Assembly (NCBI GenBank): GCA_017853235.1
Contig: JAFMJX010000038.1
Coordinates: 1-12,461 of the forward strand
DNA length: 12,461 bases
Source: Chitinophagaceae bacterium
GTDB lineage: Bacteria > Bacteroidota > Bacteroidia > Chitinophagales > Chitinophagaceae
Direction: 5' to 3'
This document shows, one piece after another, positions 1 to 7,579 of the stretch; position 1 is the stretch's first letter; each line of letters opens with the position of its first letter. The notes beneath the pieces are model-generated. The model had not been told where the DNA came from. It saw nothing but the letters and a program-made list of their open reading frames with translations, and made no database searches. Made by a program: the position numbers and the translations under genes.

Positions 1-925
1 TAAAACTGCTCAAGATAGTGGTTGGTTAAAAAATGCTGCGGTAAGTAAATTAAAGGATGCTGTTAGAAATGCAAATGATTTTTTAGTACTAGAAGCAAAA
101 GCGCCTGAAAATAAAGAAGCAAAGGAGGAATATAAAGTAGCTTCCGAAAAAACAGAGGGCTATAAAGCTCCTCTAAAATTATATTTAGAAGGGGCTATTA
201 ACTTGGATTCCACTTTAGCATTAATCAATGCAATTTACCCCATACAAGAAAAAAATATAGAAAAAGTAAAAGGGAAAATCACGAAATTTAACATTGAAAA
301 AACTTTTTCGGGTGAGATTGACAAAGCCGATAACTCCATCATTGTTTATGGAATTATTGGTGCATCTATTTTATTTATGTTAGTGTATTTATATGTAGAA
401 AAAATAAAAACACCTACTGCACGTAGTGTAGCAAACATGTTTAAAAAATTACAATTATTTAGTTCTGCTGCTTTTAGTATAGGTCATGGTGGTAATGATG
501 CGCAAAAAGTTATGGGTATTATTGGTGCTGCATTAATTGCCAGTGGTAGTATTCAGGAATTTGGTCAACTACCAAGCTGGGTGCCAGTTTCTTGTTACTT
601 GGCAATTGGTTTGGGAACGATGAGTGGTGGTTGGAAAATTGTAAAAACCATGGGGTCTAGAATTACTAAAGTAACCCCATTAGAAGGAGTAGCTGCCGAA
701 ACGGCTGGTGCATTTACCTTATTCTTCACTGGACAAATGGGTATACCAGTATCTACCACACATACTATTACAGGATCTATTATTGGTGTGGGTGCCACTA
801 AACGTTTAAGTGCAGTTAGATGGGGCGTTACTACTAACTTACTATGGGCATGGGTATTAACCATCCCTGTAAGTGGTGTATTAGCTGCAATTACTTTTTA
901 TATTGTACACTATTTTACAAAATAA
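1..925 (+). CDS. Inorganic phosphate transporter, PiT family (3' part, 5' end outside window)
   Basis: This is an inner-membrane permease that takes up inorganic phosphate, by family knowledge driven by H+ or Na+ symport. The frame beginning at base 2 is open right from the window edge, so the gene starts upstream. A TTG at 203 lies in the middle of the protein and is not a real start. The first roughly 100 visible residues are a charged, Lys/Glu-rich hydrophilic segment, typical of the large loop separating the two halves of PiT proteins. A membrane helix follows (IIVYGIIGASILFMLVYLYV), then the C-terminal PiT repeat with the signature GHGGNDAQKVMGII. Further hydrophobic segments and the conserved stretch GIPVSTTHTITGSIIGVG come after it. 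The protein ends at a TAA followed 21 bases later by a strong terminator. Family assignment is firm; the exact coupling ion and regulation cannot be seen. Confidence 0.93.
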   Translation, partial: KTAQDSGWLKNAAVSKLKDAVRNANDFLVLEAKAPENKEAKEEYKVASEKTEGYKAPLKLYLEGAINLDSTLALINAIYPIQEKNIEKVKGKITKFNIEKTFSGEIDKADNSIIVYGIIGASILFMLVYLYVEKIKTPTARSVANMFKKLQLFSSAAFSIGHGGNDAQKVMGIIGAALIASGSIQEFGQLPSWVPVSCYLAIGLGTMSGGWKIVKTMGSRITKVTPLEGVAAETAGAFTLFFTGQMGIPVSTTHTITGSIIGVGATKRLSAVRWGVTTNLLWAWVLTIPVSGVLAAITFYIVHYFTK

Positions 926-946
926 ATAAGAAGACATTCATAACTC

Positions 947-981
947 AAAATCCTTCCCGTTGCACGGGAAGGATTTTTTTT
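947..981 (+). terminator. Rho-independent terminator after the phosphate transporter
   Basis: A perfect 10-bp inverted repeat, TCCTTCCCGT (951-960) and ACGGGAAGGA (964-973), has a 3-base TGC loop and is followed by eight T residues (974-981). Four A residues before the stem (947-950) can pair with the T-tract and extend it. It lies just downstream of the transporter stop codon, so it separates this transcript from the next gene. The A-tract also makes it usable from the minus strand, but no minus-strand gene lies next to it. Confidence 0.92.
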
Positions 982-1111
982 GCATACGCAAAATTAAAAA
1001 TCGTTTGTTAGTTTATAACGTTTGAAATTAAATGATACATTTCATTGAAGCTTTATTGGGTTACTTTTTAACAATACAGGTATTAAGAGTATTAGTTAAA
1101 TAAGTACCATT

Positions 1112-1399
1112 ATGATAGAAAAAAAATATTTTAAAACAAAGGATTACTGCAAAGTGAAATTTAGTGTTGCTGCTGAAGCAAAAAAAGTTGAAATTTTAGG
1201 TTTAAATAGTGATTGGAAAAATTCCATTATTATGAGCAAGAAAAAAGATGGCACTTTCTCTGCCGACGTAAACCTTCCTAAGGATTCTAAACACGAGTTT
1301 AAATATTTAATCGATAAGAAAATTTGGTTAAATGCCCCAGGTGCTGATGCAGAAGCTGCTAATGTATTTGGAACCACCAATTCTGTTATTTCTTTATAA
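1112..1399 (+). CDS. Stand-alone glycogen-binding (CBM48 / isoamylase early-set) domain protein
   Basis: This 95-residue protein consists of a single immunoglobulin-like early-set domain, the type found at the N-terminus of glycogen branching and debranching enzymes and in AMPK beta subunits. The family pattern is clear: a KVEILGLNSDWKN strand-turn matching the usual G-(D/E)-F-N-x-W segment, then DGTFSADVNLPKDSKHEFKYLID matching the DG-x-F-x-x-x-v-x-LP-x-x-x-x-y-EFrYlvD core. It then has IWLNAPGADAEAANVFGTTNSVISL, matching W-x-n-x-x-AD-x-x-x-x-N-x-fG-x-x-NSV. The two Trp residues are candidate sugar contacts. There is no signal peptide and no catalytic domain, so it is probably a cytoplasmic alpha-glucan-binding accessory protein; that role is inferred. 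The ATG at 1112 is the only sensible start, and no Shine-Dalgarno sequence is visible. It is a single gene, bounded by hairpins on both sides. Confidence 0.85.
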   Translation: MIEKKYFKTKDYCKVKFSVAAEAKKVEILGLNSDWKNSIIMSKKKDGTFSADVNLPKDSKHEFKYLIDKKIWLNAPGADAEAANVFGTTNSVISL

Positions 1400-1443
1400 A
1401 GAAATGTTATTCATTTTATTGGTTTAATAAGCTACTTAATTTT

Positions 1444-1494
1444 TAAGCGCCAAGCCCTTGTTTGTTAACTTAGGAGCGTTGGCGCTTATTTTTT
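1444..1494 (+). terminator. Hairpin with T-tract, probable terminator of the glycogen-binding gene
   Basis: A perfect 10-bp inverted repeat, TAAGCGCCAA (1444-1453) and TTGGCGCTTA (1479-1488), is followed by six T residues (1489-1494). The loop is 25 bases, long for an intrinsic terminator. It lies 45 bases after the glycogen-binding gene and 47 bases before the receptor ATG, so it can end the first transcript. A role as an attenuator or protein-binding site in the receptor leader cannot be excluded. Confidence 0.68.
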
Positions 1495-1527
1495 GCTTTT
1501 TATAGTCAGTTACTCTTGGTTATCTAC

Positions 1528-1535
1528 TAAATTTG
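1528..1535 (+). promoter_or_regulatory. Possible Bacteroidota -7 promoter element (TAAATTTG) before the TonB receptor
   Basis: TAAATTTG matches the Bacteroidota -7 consensus TAnnTTTG exactly. It lies 5 bases before the ATG at 1541, so a transcript from it would start at or near the start codon. No TTG is found at the usual 17-23 base spacing upstream; the nearest are 9 and 32 bases away. An eight-base match in AT-rich DNA can occur by chance, so this is only a candidate. Confidence 0.2.
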
Positions 1536-1540
1536 CGTTC

Positions 1541-3604
1541 ATGCGAAACCGAGCTAGTATATTGGGGGTACTGTTGTCCATTTTAGTCAACACTTTATTT
1601 GGGCAAGACACAAGTTATAAACCACTAGCTACGGTAGTTGTATCAGCCAATAAATTAGCCGAAAAACGTATACAATCCCCAGTAGCCATTTCTATTGTGT
1701 CGTCTAAAGTCATTCAAGAAACGCAAGCACCACGACTCGACTATTTATTAAACAAAGTAAGTGGCGTTTTTATGCCCACTATTGGAAATGAACAACACAT
1801 GATGTCTATACGTCAGCCCATTTCCCTAAAAGGTTTGTATTTATATTTAGAAGATGGTATGCCTATCAGAGCCAGTGGTTTGTTTAGTAGTAATGCTTTG
1901 ATTGAAATTAATACCGATGCCATACATTCCATGGAAGTATTAAAAGGACCTGCTTCGGCATTATATGGTGCAGAAGCCATTGGAGGGGTAGTGAATATTT
2001 TATCTGCTCCTACACCTCTTTATAAACAACTTACCATAACAAGTCAACTCAATCATGTTGGATTTAAAAAAATAAGTATCCATAGCGCTATTCCTACATC
2101 AAAGGGTGGTTGGGATATGACAGGATCTTGGGTAGAACAAAAAAATGGCGTAACCGAATACAGTGACTATCAAAAAAAAGTAGCAAGTGTTAAACATTAT
2201 TTCACCATTAATAAAAAACTAAGTGGCTATCAAACCTTTCAGTATATTGATTATTACACACAAATGACAGGCTCCTTAGATAGTATTAAATTTTTTCAAA
2301 AAAATTTTAGCAGTCAACAAACCTTCACTTACCGACAAATTAACGCATTAAGATTTAGGCAAAACCTACAATATGAATGGAATCAAAATGCTATTACCAC
2401 ATTCAATGCCATGTATCGTGATAATATCATGGATCAAAATCCTACTTATTCAATTGCCTCTACTAGCAATCCAACAAAATTTAAGGGACAAGTGAACAGC
2501 AATCATTTTAATTCCTATGTAATGGATATTCAACACAGATGGAATTTAAATTGGATCAAAAGTAAATTCATCATAGGGGGGTATTGGGATGCAACGCAAC
2601 AAAATTTGATAGCACACTATATTGATATATACAAAGACACTTTATTGGGAAAATATACCCATTTTACCTATCCCATCAAAGATTCACTTATTACTAATTA
2701 CCATACACAAATAAGTAACAAAGCATTATTTGCGAATTGGATAAGTGATATTAGTACTACTTTACATTTTAATGTGGCGATGCGCTACGATGATTTTGAA
2801 TACCATTTTATAAATGATCTTAGTTCTGGAACACCCAGCACCAATAATCATTTCACACATTTTACACCAAAAATTGGTTTTACATACAATAAAAATAATA
2901 TTGGGAGTTACATGAATTATAGTGAAGGATTTGTTCCTCCACAAATCACCGAAATATACAATGCTGTTAGAGTACCTTATTTATTGCCGCAACAATTTAC
3001 CAATACCGAAATAGGTGGTTGGTGGAAATTGAAAAATCTGTATTCTGAAATTTCGATCTATCAATTAAAAGGAAGCAATGAGATAATTTCGGTAAGACAG
3101 CCAGATGGTGTAAACTTAAATCAAAACGCAGGTGGCACTAAACATACTGGAATTGAATATCAATTTAAATATCAATGGAAATCTAATATTGAAATAACTG
3201 TGAATGGCACCCAAGCTAAACACCAATATGTTTCCACAATCATAAAAGGAGTAGATGTGAGTGGAAATGAAATGAACGCTGCACCTCATTTTTTTAACAA
3301 TGTAGGTATACAATGGAAGCCACTTAAAAACATTTATACTTCATTGGAATGGATGCATCAATCTAAATATTTTATGGACGAAACCAACACAACTATCTAC
3401 CCAGGTTTTGATGTATTCCACCTACGCATGAGTTATCAATTCAAAAAATCAGAAATTTGGTTGCATATTTTGAACCTTACCAATGCTTACTATTCCACCA
3501 TGGCCACTAAAAATTTTAGTGTGAAGGGATCGAGTGCTTACTCTTATTATATAGGAGATGCAAGATCAATTAGTATTGGCTGGAAATGGGATATCATAAA
3601 ATAA
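1541..3604 (+). CDS. TonB-dependent outer-membrane receptor, substrate unknown
   Basis: This is an outer-membrane gated channel for TonB-driven uptake of a scarce ligand such as an iron complex, cofactor or oligomer; the ligand cannot be read from the sequence. The ATG at 1541 gives 687 residues and a good signal peptide (MRNRASILGVLLSILVNTLFGQ). The same frame is open further upstream to a TTG at 1493, but that start would put 16 residues ahead of the signal peptide and begin within the T-tract of a hairpin. A TonB-box-like LATVVVSA is at residues 29-36. The plug domain spans about 35-155, with the conserved IHSMEVLKGPASALYGAEAIGGVVNI written here in two parts: MEVLKGPASALYGAEA and IGGVVNI. 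The remainder is beta-barrel, ending in an aromatic strand (SISIGWKWDIIK) as expected for outer-membrane insertion. It lacks the N-terminal carboxypeptidase-regulatory domain seen in SusC-type receptors, and no SusD-like partner is adjacent. No metal-binding or cobalamin riboswitch feature was seen upstream. Confidence 0.88.
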   Translation: MRNRASILGVLLSILVNTLFGQDTSYKPLATVVVSANKLAEKRIQSPVAISIVSSKVIQETQAPRLDYLLNKVSGVFMPTIGNEQHMMSIRQPISLKGLYLYLEDGMPIRASGLFSSNALIEINTDAIHSMEVLKGPASALYGAEAIGGVVNILSAPTPLYKQLTITSQLNHVGFKKISIHSAIPTSKGGWDMTGSWVEQKNGVTEYSDYQKKVASVKHYFTINKKLSGYQTFQYIDYYTQMTGSLDSIKFFQKNFSSQQTFTYRQINALRFRQNLQYEWNQNAITTFNAMYRDNIMDQNPTYSIASTSNPTKFKGQVNSNHFNSYVMDIQHRWNLNWIKSKFIIGGYWDATQQNLIAHYIDIYKDTLLGKYTHFTYPIKDSLITNYHTQISNKALFANWISDISTTLHFNVAMRYDDFEYHFINDLSSGTPSTNNHFTHFTPKIGFTYNKNNIGSYMNYSEGFVPPQITEIYNAVRVPYLLPQQFTNTEIGGWWKLKNLYSEISIYQLKGSNEIISVRQPDGVNLNQNAGGTKHTGIEYQFKYQWKSNIEITVNGTQAKHQYVSTIIKGVDVSGNEMNAAPHFFNNVGIQWKPLKNIYTSLEWMHQSKYFMDETNTTIYPGFDVFHLRMSYQFKKSEIWLHILNLTNAYYSTMATKNFSVKGSSAYSYYIGDARSISIGWKWDIIK

Positions 3605-3626
3605 GCAGCCCGAGGGCTGCTTATTT
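3599..3626. terminator. Bidirectional intrinsic terminator between converging genes
   Basis: AAATAAGCAGCC (3599-3610) pairs perfectly over 12 bp with GGCTGCTTATTT (3615-3626) around a CGAG loop. It overlaps the receptor stop codon (3602-3604). On the plus strand it is followed by TTATTTCTTA-type sequence, and on the minus strand by TTATTTTATGAT. The minus-strand GLPGLI gene ends at 3694 and converges on it, so one hairpin can serve both transcripts. Confidence 0.8.
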
Positions 3627-3693
3627 CTTAAAAAATTTTCTAATTGACTCATCCTTCTAAATAAGAAAAATGAACTGCAATCATTTTGAAAGT

Positions 3694-4593
3694 TTAATTA
3701 ATATTTCCTACGGATCTTATTTGAATACCACCACCTCTTTGAAAACCTTTCATTAACTCTTGCATATTTTCCATAAATTTAGCACGATTCATTTTTTCAC
3801 CTTTAGTAGGTTGCTTTAATTCCTTTGCACTGTATTTAGCAGTATATTCTTGAGCAGTTATCACATTGTTGCCATTGTCACTATCCACCTCTAAAATAGC
3901 ACCTGGTAAGCCTGCATAAGTATCGGGACCCACAGAAACTGGAATTGATTCGGTGTACCATACTACAATTTCAATTTCCTTTGGTTTAGCTGCAGCAGTG
4001 TCATTATCACCACCTCTATTAATATTTACACCACCTACATTAAAACTTCCACCACCTCTATTCCCACCGCCACGATTACCATCACCGCCTCTGTTTCCAC
4101 CACCAAAACGCATAGTTAATTGTTGCGGAACGATAGATGTGGTTGCTTTTTTACATACATACTTTGCAATCGTTTTAGTCTCTTCAGACAATTTCCATTT
4201 TAAAGGTTTTAAAGTATCTACGATTAAATAATCCTTTTCAAATAAAGAACGAGCCTCTAATTGAATCTGTGTATTTAAGTCGGTAAAAATAGTAGTCTCT
4301 GGCATTCTAAACATCATACGCATACCGCCACGATCTCCACCACCTCCGTTATTGGCAAAAGGATCTGGAGCTTCATCATCAGGTATCGTTTTAAAAACGC
4401 TTGATTGTTCATTAAAAATAAGTTCAAATTTTTCAGTTCTAAATTCCGGAATTCTTGCTCTCATTTCGGGATCAGTAATCATTCGACGCATGTTTGTTTT
4501 ACGTTCGAAAATTATTTTTCCTTCTTTTACTTGTGCAAAAGATGCAACAAAAGCAAAAAACATCATTGAAACTAAAAGGCAAATTTTACGCAT
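3694..4593 (-). CDS. GLPGLI family exported protein with glycine/arginine-rich inserts
   Basis: This 299-residue protein belongs to the Bacteroidota GLPGLI family, named for a conserved motif seen here as AGLPGAILEVDSDNG (motif at residues 228-233). The biochemical role of the family is unknown. A signal peptide of about 20 residues (MRKICLLVSMMFFAFVASFA) precedes QVKEGKIIFERKTN, a typical opening strand. The VWYTESIPVSVGPDTYAGLPG region is the family core. Three low-complexity glycine segments interrupt it. They are residues 83-90, residues 164-195 (repeated GNRGG/GGGNRGG units, then a second RGG at 193-195), and a short RGGG near residue 286. It is the second gene of an operon, 29 bases after the outer-membrane barrel gene on the same strand, and that pairing is recurrent in the phylum. 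It probably acts in the periplasm or outer membrane with the barrel protein, which is an inference from context. The transcript likely ends at the bidirectional hairpin near 3612. Confidence 0.88.
   Translation of the reverse strand: MRKICLLVSMMFFAFVASFAQVKEGKIIFERKTNMRRMITDPEMRARIPEFRTEKFELIFNEQSSVFKTIPDDEAPDPFANNGGGGDRGGMRMMFRMPETTIFTDLNTQIQLEARSLFEKDYLIVDTLKPLKWKLSEETKTIAKYVCKKATTSIVPQQLTMRFGGGNRGGDGNRGGGNRGGGSFNVGGVNINRGGDNDTAAAKPKEIEIVVWYTESIPVSVGPDTYAGLPGAILEVDSDNGNNVITAQEYTAKYSAKELKQPTKGEKMNRAKFMENMQELMKGFQRGGGIQIRSVGNIN
4009..4104 (-). repeat. Gly/Arg/Asn-rich low-complexity coding repeat in the GLPGLI protein
   Basis: The segment codes for residues 164-195, built from near-repeats of GGGNRGG and GDGNRGG followed by a GG-V-N-I-NRGG tail. 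The DNA (CCACC and CCGCC units on the plus strand) is locally GC-richer than its surroundings. Such repeats can change length by slippage, and the reading frame is intact here. Confidence 0.75.
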
Positions 4594-4622
4594 AATTATA
4601 TTTTTAAACTGGGCAAAGTTAA

Positions 4623-7418
4623 TTAATTCATTCGAATCATTACATTTCGGTTATTTCCACCTAATCCTGATTTTTGTAAGCTATAAATAAAGCTTAATAA
4701 GAAATACTGATTGATCACATTATAGTTTTGATCCACAATTTGGTTTTGTGATACATTTCGGGTCACTCCTGCATTCTTATTTAAAATATCAAAGGCACTT
4801 GCTTTTAATTCAGCACGCTTATTTTTCATAAAGAATTTAGAAAAAGAAGCATTCCAAATAGGAATAGCCGTATTAAAACCTTCTGCACGTCCTGAATTGA
4901 TGGTGTAATTAAAAGACTGGTTCAACACAAAGTTAAACGGCAAATAATTGGTCACGTCAGCACCATATACTCTTGTTAAATAATTTGTATTTAATGTAGG
5001 TGTGATTTTATTGTTGGTATTACTAAATGAATATCTGGCAGATAAGTCAATATCTACAACGTCTTCTAATTGGAAATTATAAGTAATAGAGGGACCATAA
5101 GATTTGGTCACAATGGTGTTTAATAATGAGTTAGTATATGAAATATTATTACTAAATCCACTGCTCAGACCAAAGTTTAAACGAGAATATAATTTTTTGA
5201 TGCCAAAGCCATAGTTTACAGTACCATTCACTCTATAAGAACCATTTACGTTCACTGGTCTGGAAAGGGTTACTCTACTTGGTAAAATACTATCATAGTT
5301 CACAATAGAATTATTAGTAGAAGAAGCATTTAACAAAGCAAAGAAGTTGCGTTGAGAAATAATTTTTGAAGAAAAGAATCGGATATTCAAATTGTGTACA
5401 TAACTACGTTTCAAATCGGGATTACCAATTGTTTGACGGTTAATATTAGATTGATCTAACACTGGTTGCAATTGTGTAATGGATGGTTGATTGGTAGAAG
5501 TACGATAATTAATGTTCAAATTTTTAGTTTGAGAAAAATTATATTGGAACATTGCTGAAGGTAAGATGTCTTTAAAGTCCTGATTCAACTTAGTTTTAGC
5601 GCTTACATTCTCTCCATTCAACTTTGCATTTTGCAATGAAAATCCTGTAGAGAAATTAAACTTACGTTGATTGGTGCGATAGTTCAAACCACCTCCTGAA
5701 TAAGTGTACTCGCTATTAAACTCGTTGGTTAATCTGGTATTTAATGTTTCGGTGTTTCCCAATGAGTCATATACCTTTTTACTACTATTGCCAATACTCT
5801 TGCTTAAATAAGCATTCATTTCCAACAAAGACTTTTTACCCAAAGGTTCGGTATATACTATGTTTGCTGAATAGGTGGTAGTGTTTCCCTTTCTTGTATT
5901 ACGTTGATCTAAAAGCGAATCCTTTGTTATTTTGCCTAATGAATAAAACAATTGTTCTGTTAACTGCGTTCCGTTAGAACTAGATTCATTAAAACTGTTC
6001 GTAATGGTGGATGACATGGTGCGACCTTTCTTAGCAAACTTTTTTCTTAATAATAATGTATTAGAAAAATTAGTAGCATCTGTAGCGCTTGTAGAATGAG
6101 TGGTACTAGAATTTGTCATTGTCCCGTCTGGCAATAAAGTTTGAGAACTTGAATTGCTCTCAGAACTACTATTGGATTTACCTAAACTAGGAGTCAACTT
6201 AAAAGAAAAAGATTCAGATACTTTATGATCTAAACTCATTCCAATATTTTGTTGCTTATTTTTAGACGTGCTGTTAGAATTGTCTTTTCTGTTAAATAAA
6301 TTACCTGGTGTTAAGTTTTGCGTAAATGAGTTGCTAATGTTGGTTCGCTCAATATCACTTATTGAAGTGTTCGCATTAAAATCGGTTTTCTTTTGATTAA
6401 ACACGTTGGAATAATTTCCACCTCCCGATAAAGTAGTTGCTACCCCTGCTGTACTAGCATCACTGCCTCCACCGCCGCCACCGCCAAAGGATATAGTTAC
6501 ACCTCCGCCACCTCCTGGTCGGCCACCACCGCCGCCGCCATTAAAGCTTGAAAAATCTCTTTGAGAGAAATTTTGACGATTGGTATTATTTGCGCCACCA
6601 ATGATTGAAAATTGTTCATCATTATTTAATCGATTCAAGTTTCCTTGAAAATCATATCTACTTGGCGTTCCCACGCCACCTGTCAATTTACCAAAATTGG
6701 ATTGGTTTCGGTCCTTCTTCACTTTTAAATTGATCGCTGTTTCTTCTGTGCCATCATCTATCCCTGTAAACATGGCTTGATCAGATTTACGATCATATAC
6801 TTGAATTTTATCAATGGCATCAGCAGGTAAATTTCGAGTGGCCATTTTAGGATCCCCTGTAAAAAATTCTTTTCCGTTTACAAATACCTTTGTCACTGAT
6901 TTACCATTCACTGTTATTGCACCAGATTTATCTACTTCAATCCCTGGCATCTTTTTTAATAAATCTTCAACCACTGCATTGGGTGCCGTTTTAAAGTTCT
7001 CCGCATTAAATTCGATAGAGTCTCCATTAATGACCACTGGTGCGCGACGAGCAGTGACCGTCACGGTCGACATTGTGGCTGCATCCTGTAAGTAAATGGT
7101 GTTTAAATTTATGTTTGCGTTTTTACCTGTTTTAAAGGCTACCCAAATTGGAGCATATCCCACATAGGAAATAGATAATAAGTATGCGCCTGCAGGAATA
7201 TTTTTAATTGTAAAATGTCCTTGTTCGTTGGATCTTGCGAAACTCACTAAAGCAGAATCTTTTGCATGCACAATTGACACGGTTGCTGAAGACAAATTGC
7301 GCTTCATAAGACTGTCCATGATGGTACCTTCTACGGTAAAGTTTTGGGCCTTAGCCAAGAAACTTAATAAAGTAAAAGCGCTCACTAAGAGCGTCTTTAA
7401 ATAGCTATTTTTATTCAT
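4623..7418 (-). CDS. Outer-membrane beta-barrel (TonB receptor-like) protein with carboxypeptidase-regulatory domain
   Basis: This 931-residue protein is the first gene of the minus-strand operon. It has a signal peptide (MNKNSYLKTLLVSAFTLLSFLAKAQ), then a carboxypeptidase-regulatory-like beta-sandwich at about residues 27-112 (VEGTIMDSLMKRNLSSATVS, then GHFTIKNIPAGAYLLSISYVGY). A TonB-box-like TVTVTARR and a plug-like domain follow at about 115-235 (EDLLKKMPGIEVDKSGAITV, then VNGKEFFTGDP, then AIDKIQVYDR). The remaining roughly 690 residues are barrel of the outer-membrane family often paired with GLPGLI proteins. A run of almost pure glycine occupies residues 294-318, and a Ser/Asn-rich stretch lies further on. 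No SusD-like partner is present, so polysaccharide import by a SusC/D pair is not supported. Substrate and whether it needs TonB are unknown. The start is supported by the signal peptide; there is no Shine-Dalgarno sequence. Confidence 0.9.
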   Translation of the reverse strand: MNKNSYLKTLLVSAFTLLSFLAKAQNFTVEGTIMDSLMKRNLSSATVSIVHAKDSALVSFARSNEQGHFTIKNIPAGAYLLSISYVGYAPIWVAFKTGKNANINLNTIYLQDAATMSTVTVTARRAPVVINGDSIEFNAENFKTAPNAVVEDLLKKMPGIEVDKSGAITVNGKSVTKVFVNGKEFFTGDPKMATRNLPADAIDKIQVYDRKSDQAMFTGIDDGTEETAINLKVKKDRNQSNFGKLTGGVGTPSRYDFQGNLNRLNNDEQFSIIGGANNTNRQNFSQRDFSSFNGGGGGGRPGGGGGVTISFGGGGGGGSDASTAGVATTLSGGGNYSNVFNQKKTDFNANTSISDIERTNISNSFTQNLTPGNLFNRKDNSNSTSKNKQQNIGMSLDHKVSESFSFKLTPSLGKSNSSSESNSSSQTLLPDGTMTNSSTTHSTSATDATNFSNTLLLRKKFAKKGRTMSSTITNSFNESSSNGTQLTEQLFYSLGKITKDSLLDQRNTRKGNTTTYSANIVYTEPLGKKSLLEMNAYLSKSIGNSSKKVYDSLGNTETLNTRLTNEFNSEYTYSGGGLNYRTNQRKFNFSTGFSLQNAKLNGENVSAKTKLNQDFKDILPSAMFQYNFSQTKNLNINYRTSTNQPSITQLQPVLDQSNINRQTIGNPDLKRSYVHNLNIRFFSSKIISQRNFFALLNASSTNNSIVNYDSILPSRVTLSRPVNVNGSYRVNGTVNYGFGIKKLYSRLNFGLSSGFSNNISYTNSLLNTIVTKSYGPSITYNFQLEDVVDIDLSARYSFSNTNNKITPTLNTNYLTRVYGADVTNYLPFNFVLNQSFNYTINSGRAEGFNTAIPIWNASFSKFFMKNKRAELKASAFDILNKNAGVTRNVSQNQIVDQNYNVINQYFLLSFIYSLQKSGLGGNNRNVMIRMN
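6465..6539 (-). repeat. Poly-glycine tract in the outer-membrane barrel protein
   Basis: Residues 294-318 read GGGGGGRPGGGGG, then VTISF, then GGGGGGG, at the junction of plug and barrel. On the plus strand this is a run of CCN/GCC trinucleotides (CCACCGCCGCCGCC type) that is much richer in GC than the flanks. The frame is intact. It is a likely site of length variation by slippage and of assembly or sequencing error. Confidence 0.8.
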
Positions 7419-7579
7419 TTGGTAAAATTACGACTCAATTCGTAAAGATTTAATTTTCAATAATTTTTAACTCCTTTTTTATATAAATGGTCCCCTTTTT
7501 TTGGATGAGCGGTAATATGCTTGGTTTGATCTCAAATTTGGTTTCATTGAATTCAGTAACTTCCATAAAAATATATCCT
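7419..7579. promoter_or_regulatory. Divergent intergenic region, presumed to hold two opposing promoters
   Basis: These 161 bases separate the minus-strand barrel/GLPGLI operon from the plus-strand propeller-amidohydrolase gene, so promoters for both must lie here or close by; that is inferred from layout. No exact TAnnTTTG element was found on either strand. The best plus-strand candidate is TTTG at 7537-7540, 16 bases before TAACTTCC at 7557-7564, which matches only the TAnnTT part. No hairpin or obvious operator is seen. Confidence 0.4.

Noticed and set aside
203..925. A separate 240-residue gene starting at TTG 203
   Set aside because: The same frame is open from base 2 with a continuous charged loop typical of PiT proteins, so this is the interior of a gene cut by the window edge.
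1021..1043. A possible promoter for the glycogen-binding gene (TTTG at 1021 and TACATTTC at 1036)
   Set aside because: The spacing of 11 bases is too short for a Bacteroidota promoter and the second element mismatches the consensus.
1493..1540. An N-terminal extension of the TonB receptor from TTG 1493
   Set aside because: It would begin inside a terminator T-tract and put extra residues before a good signal peptide that begins at the ATG at 1541.
3953..4231. A proline-rich open frame on the plus strand
   Set aside because: It is the antisense reading of the glycine-rich coding repeat of the GLPGLI gene, with Pro codons mirroring Gly codons.
4623..7418. Reading the barrel protein as SusC of a polysaccharide utilisation locus
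   Set aside because: No SusD-like gene or glycan-degrading enzyme is adjacent. The partner is a GLPGLI protein, which marks a different outer-membrane family.
7487..7579. An N-terminal extension of the propeller-amidohydrolase from ATG 7487
   Set aside because: The 31 extra residues do not look like a signal peptide and would bury the clear one that begins at 7580.
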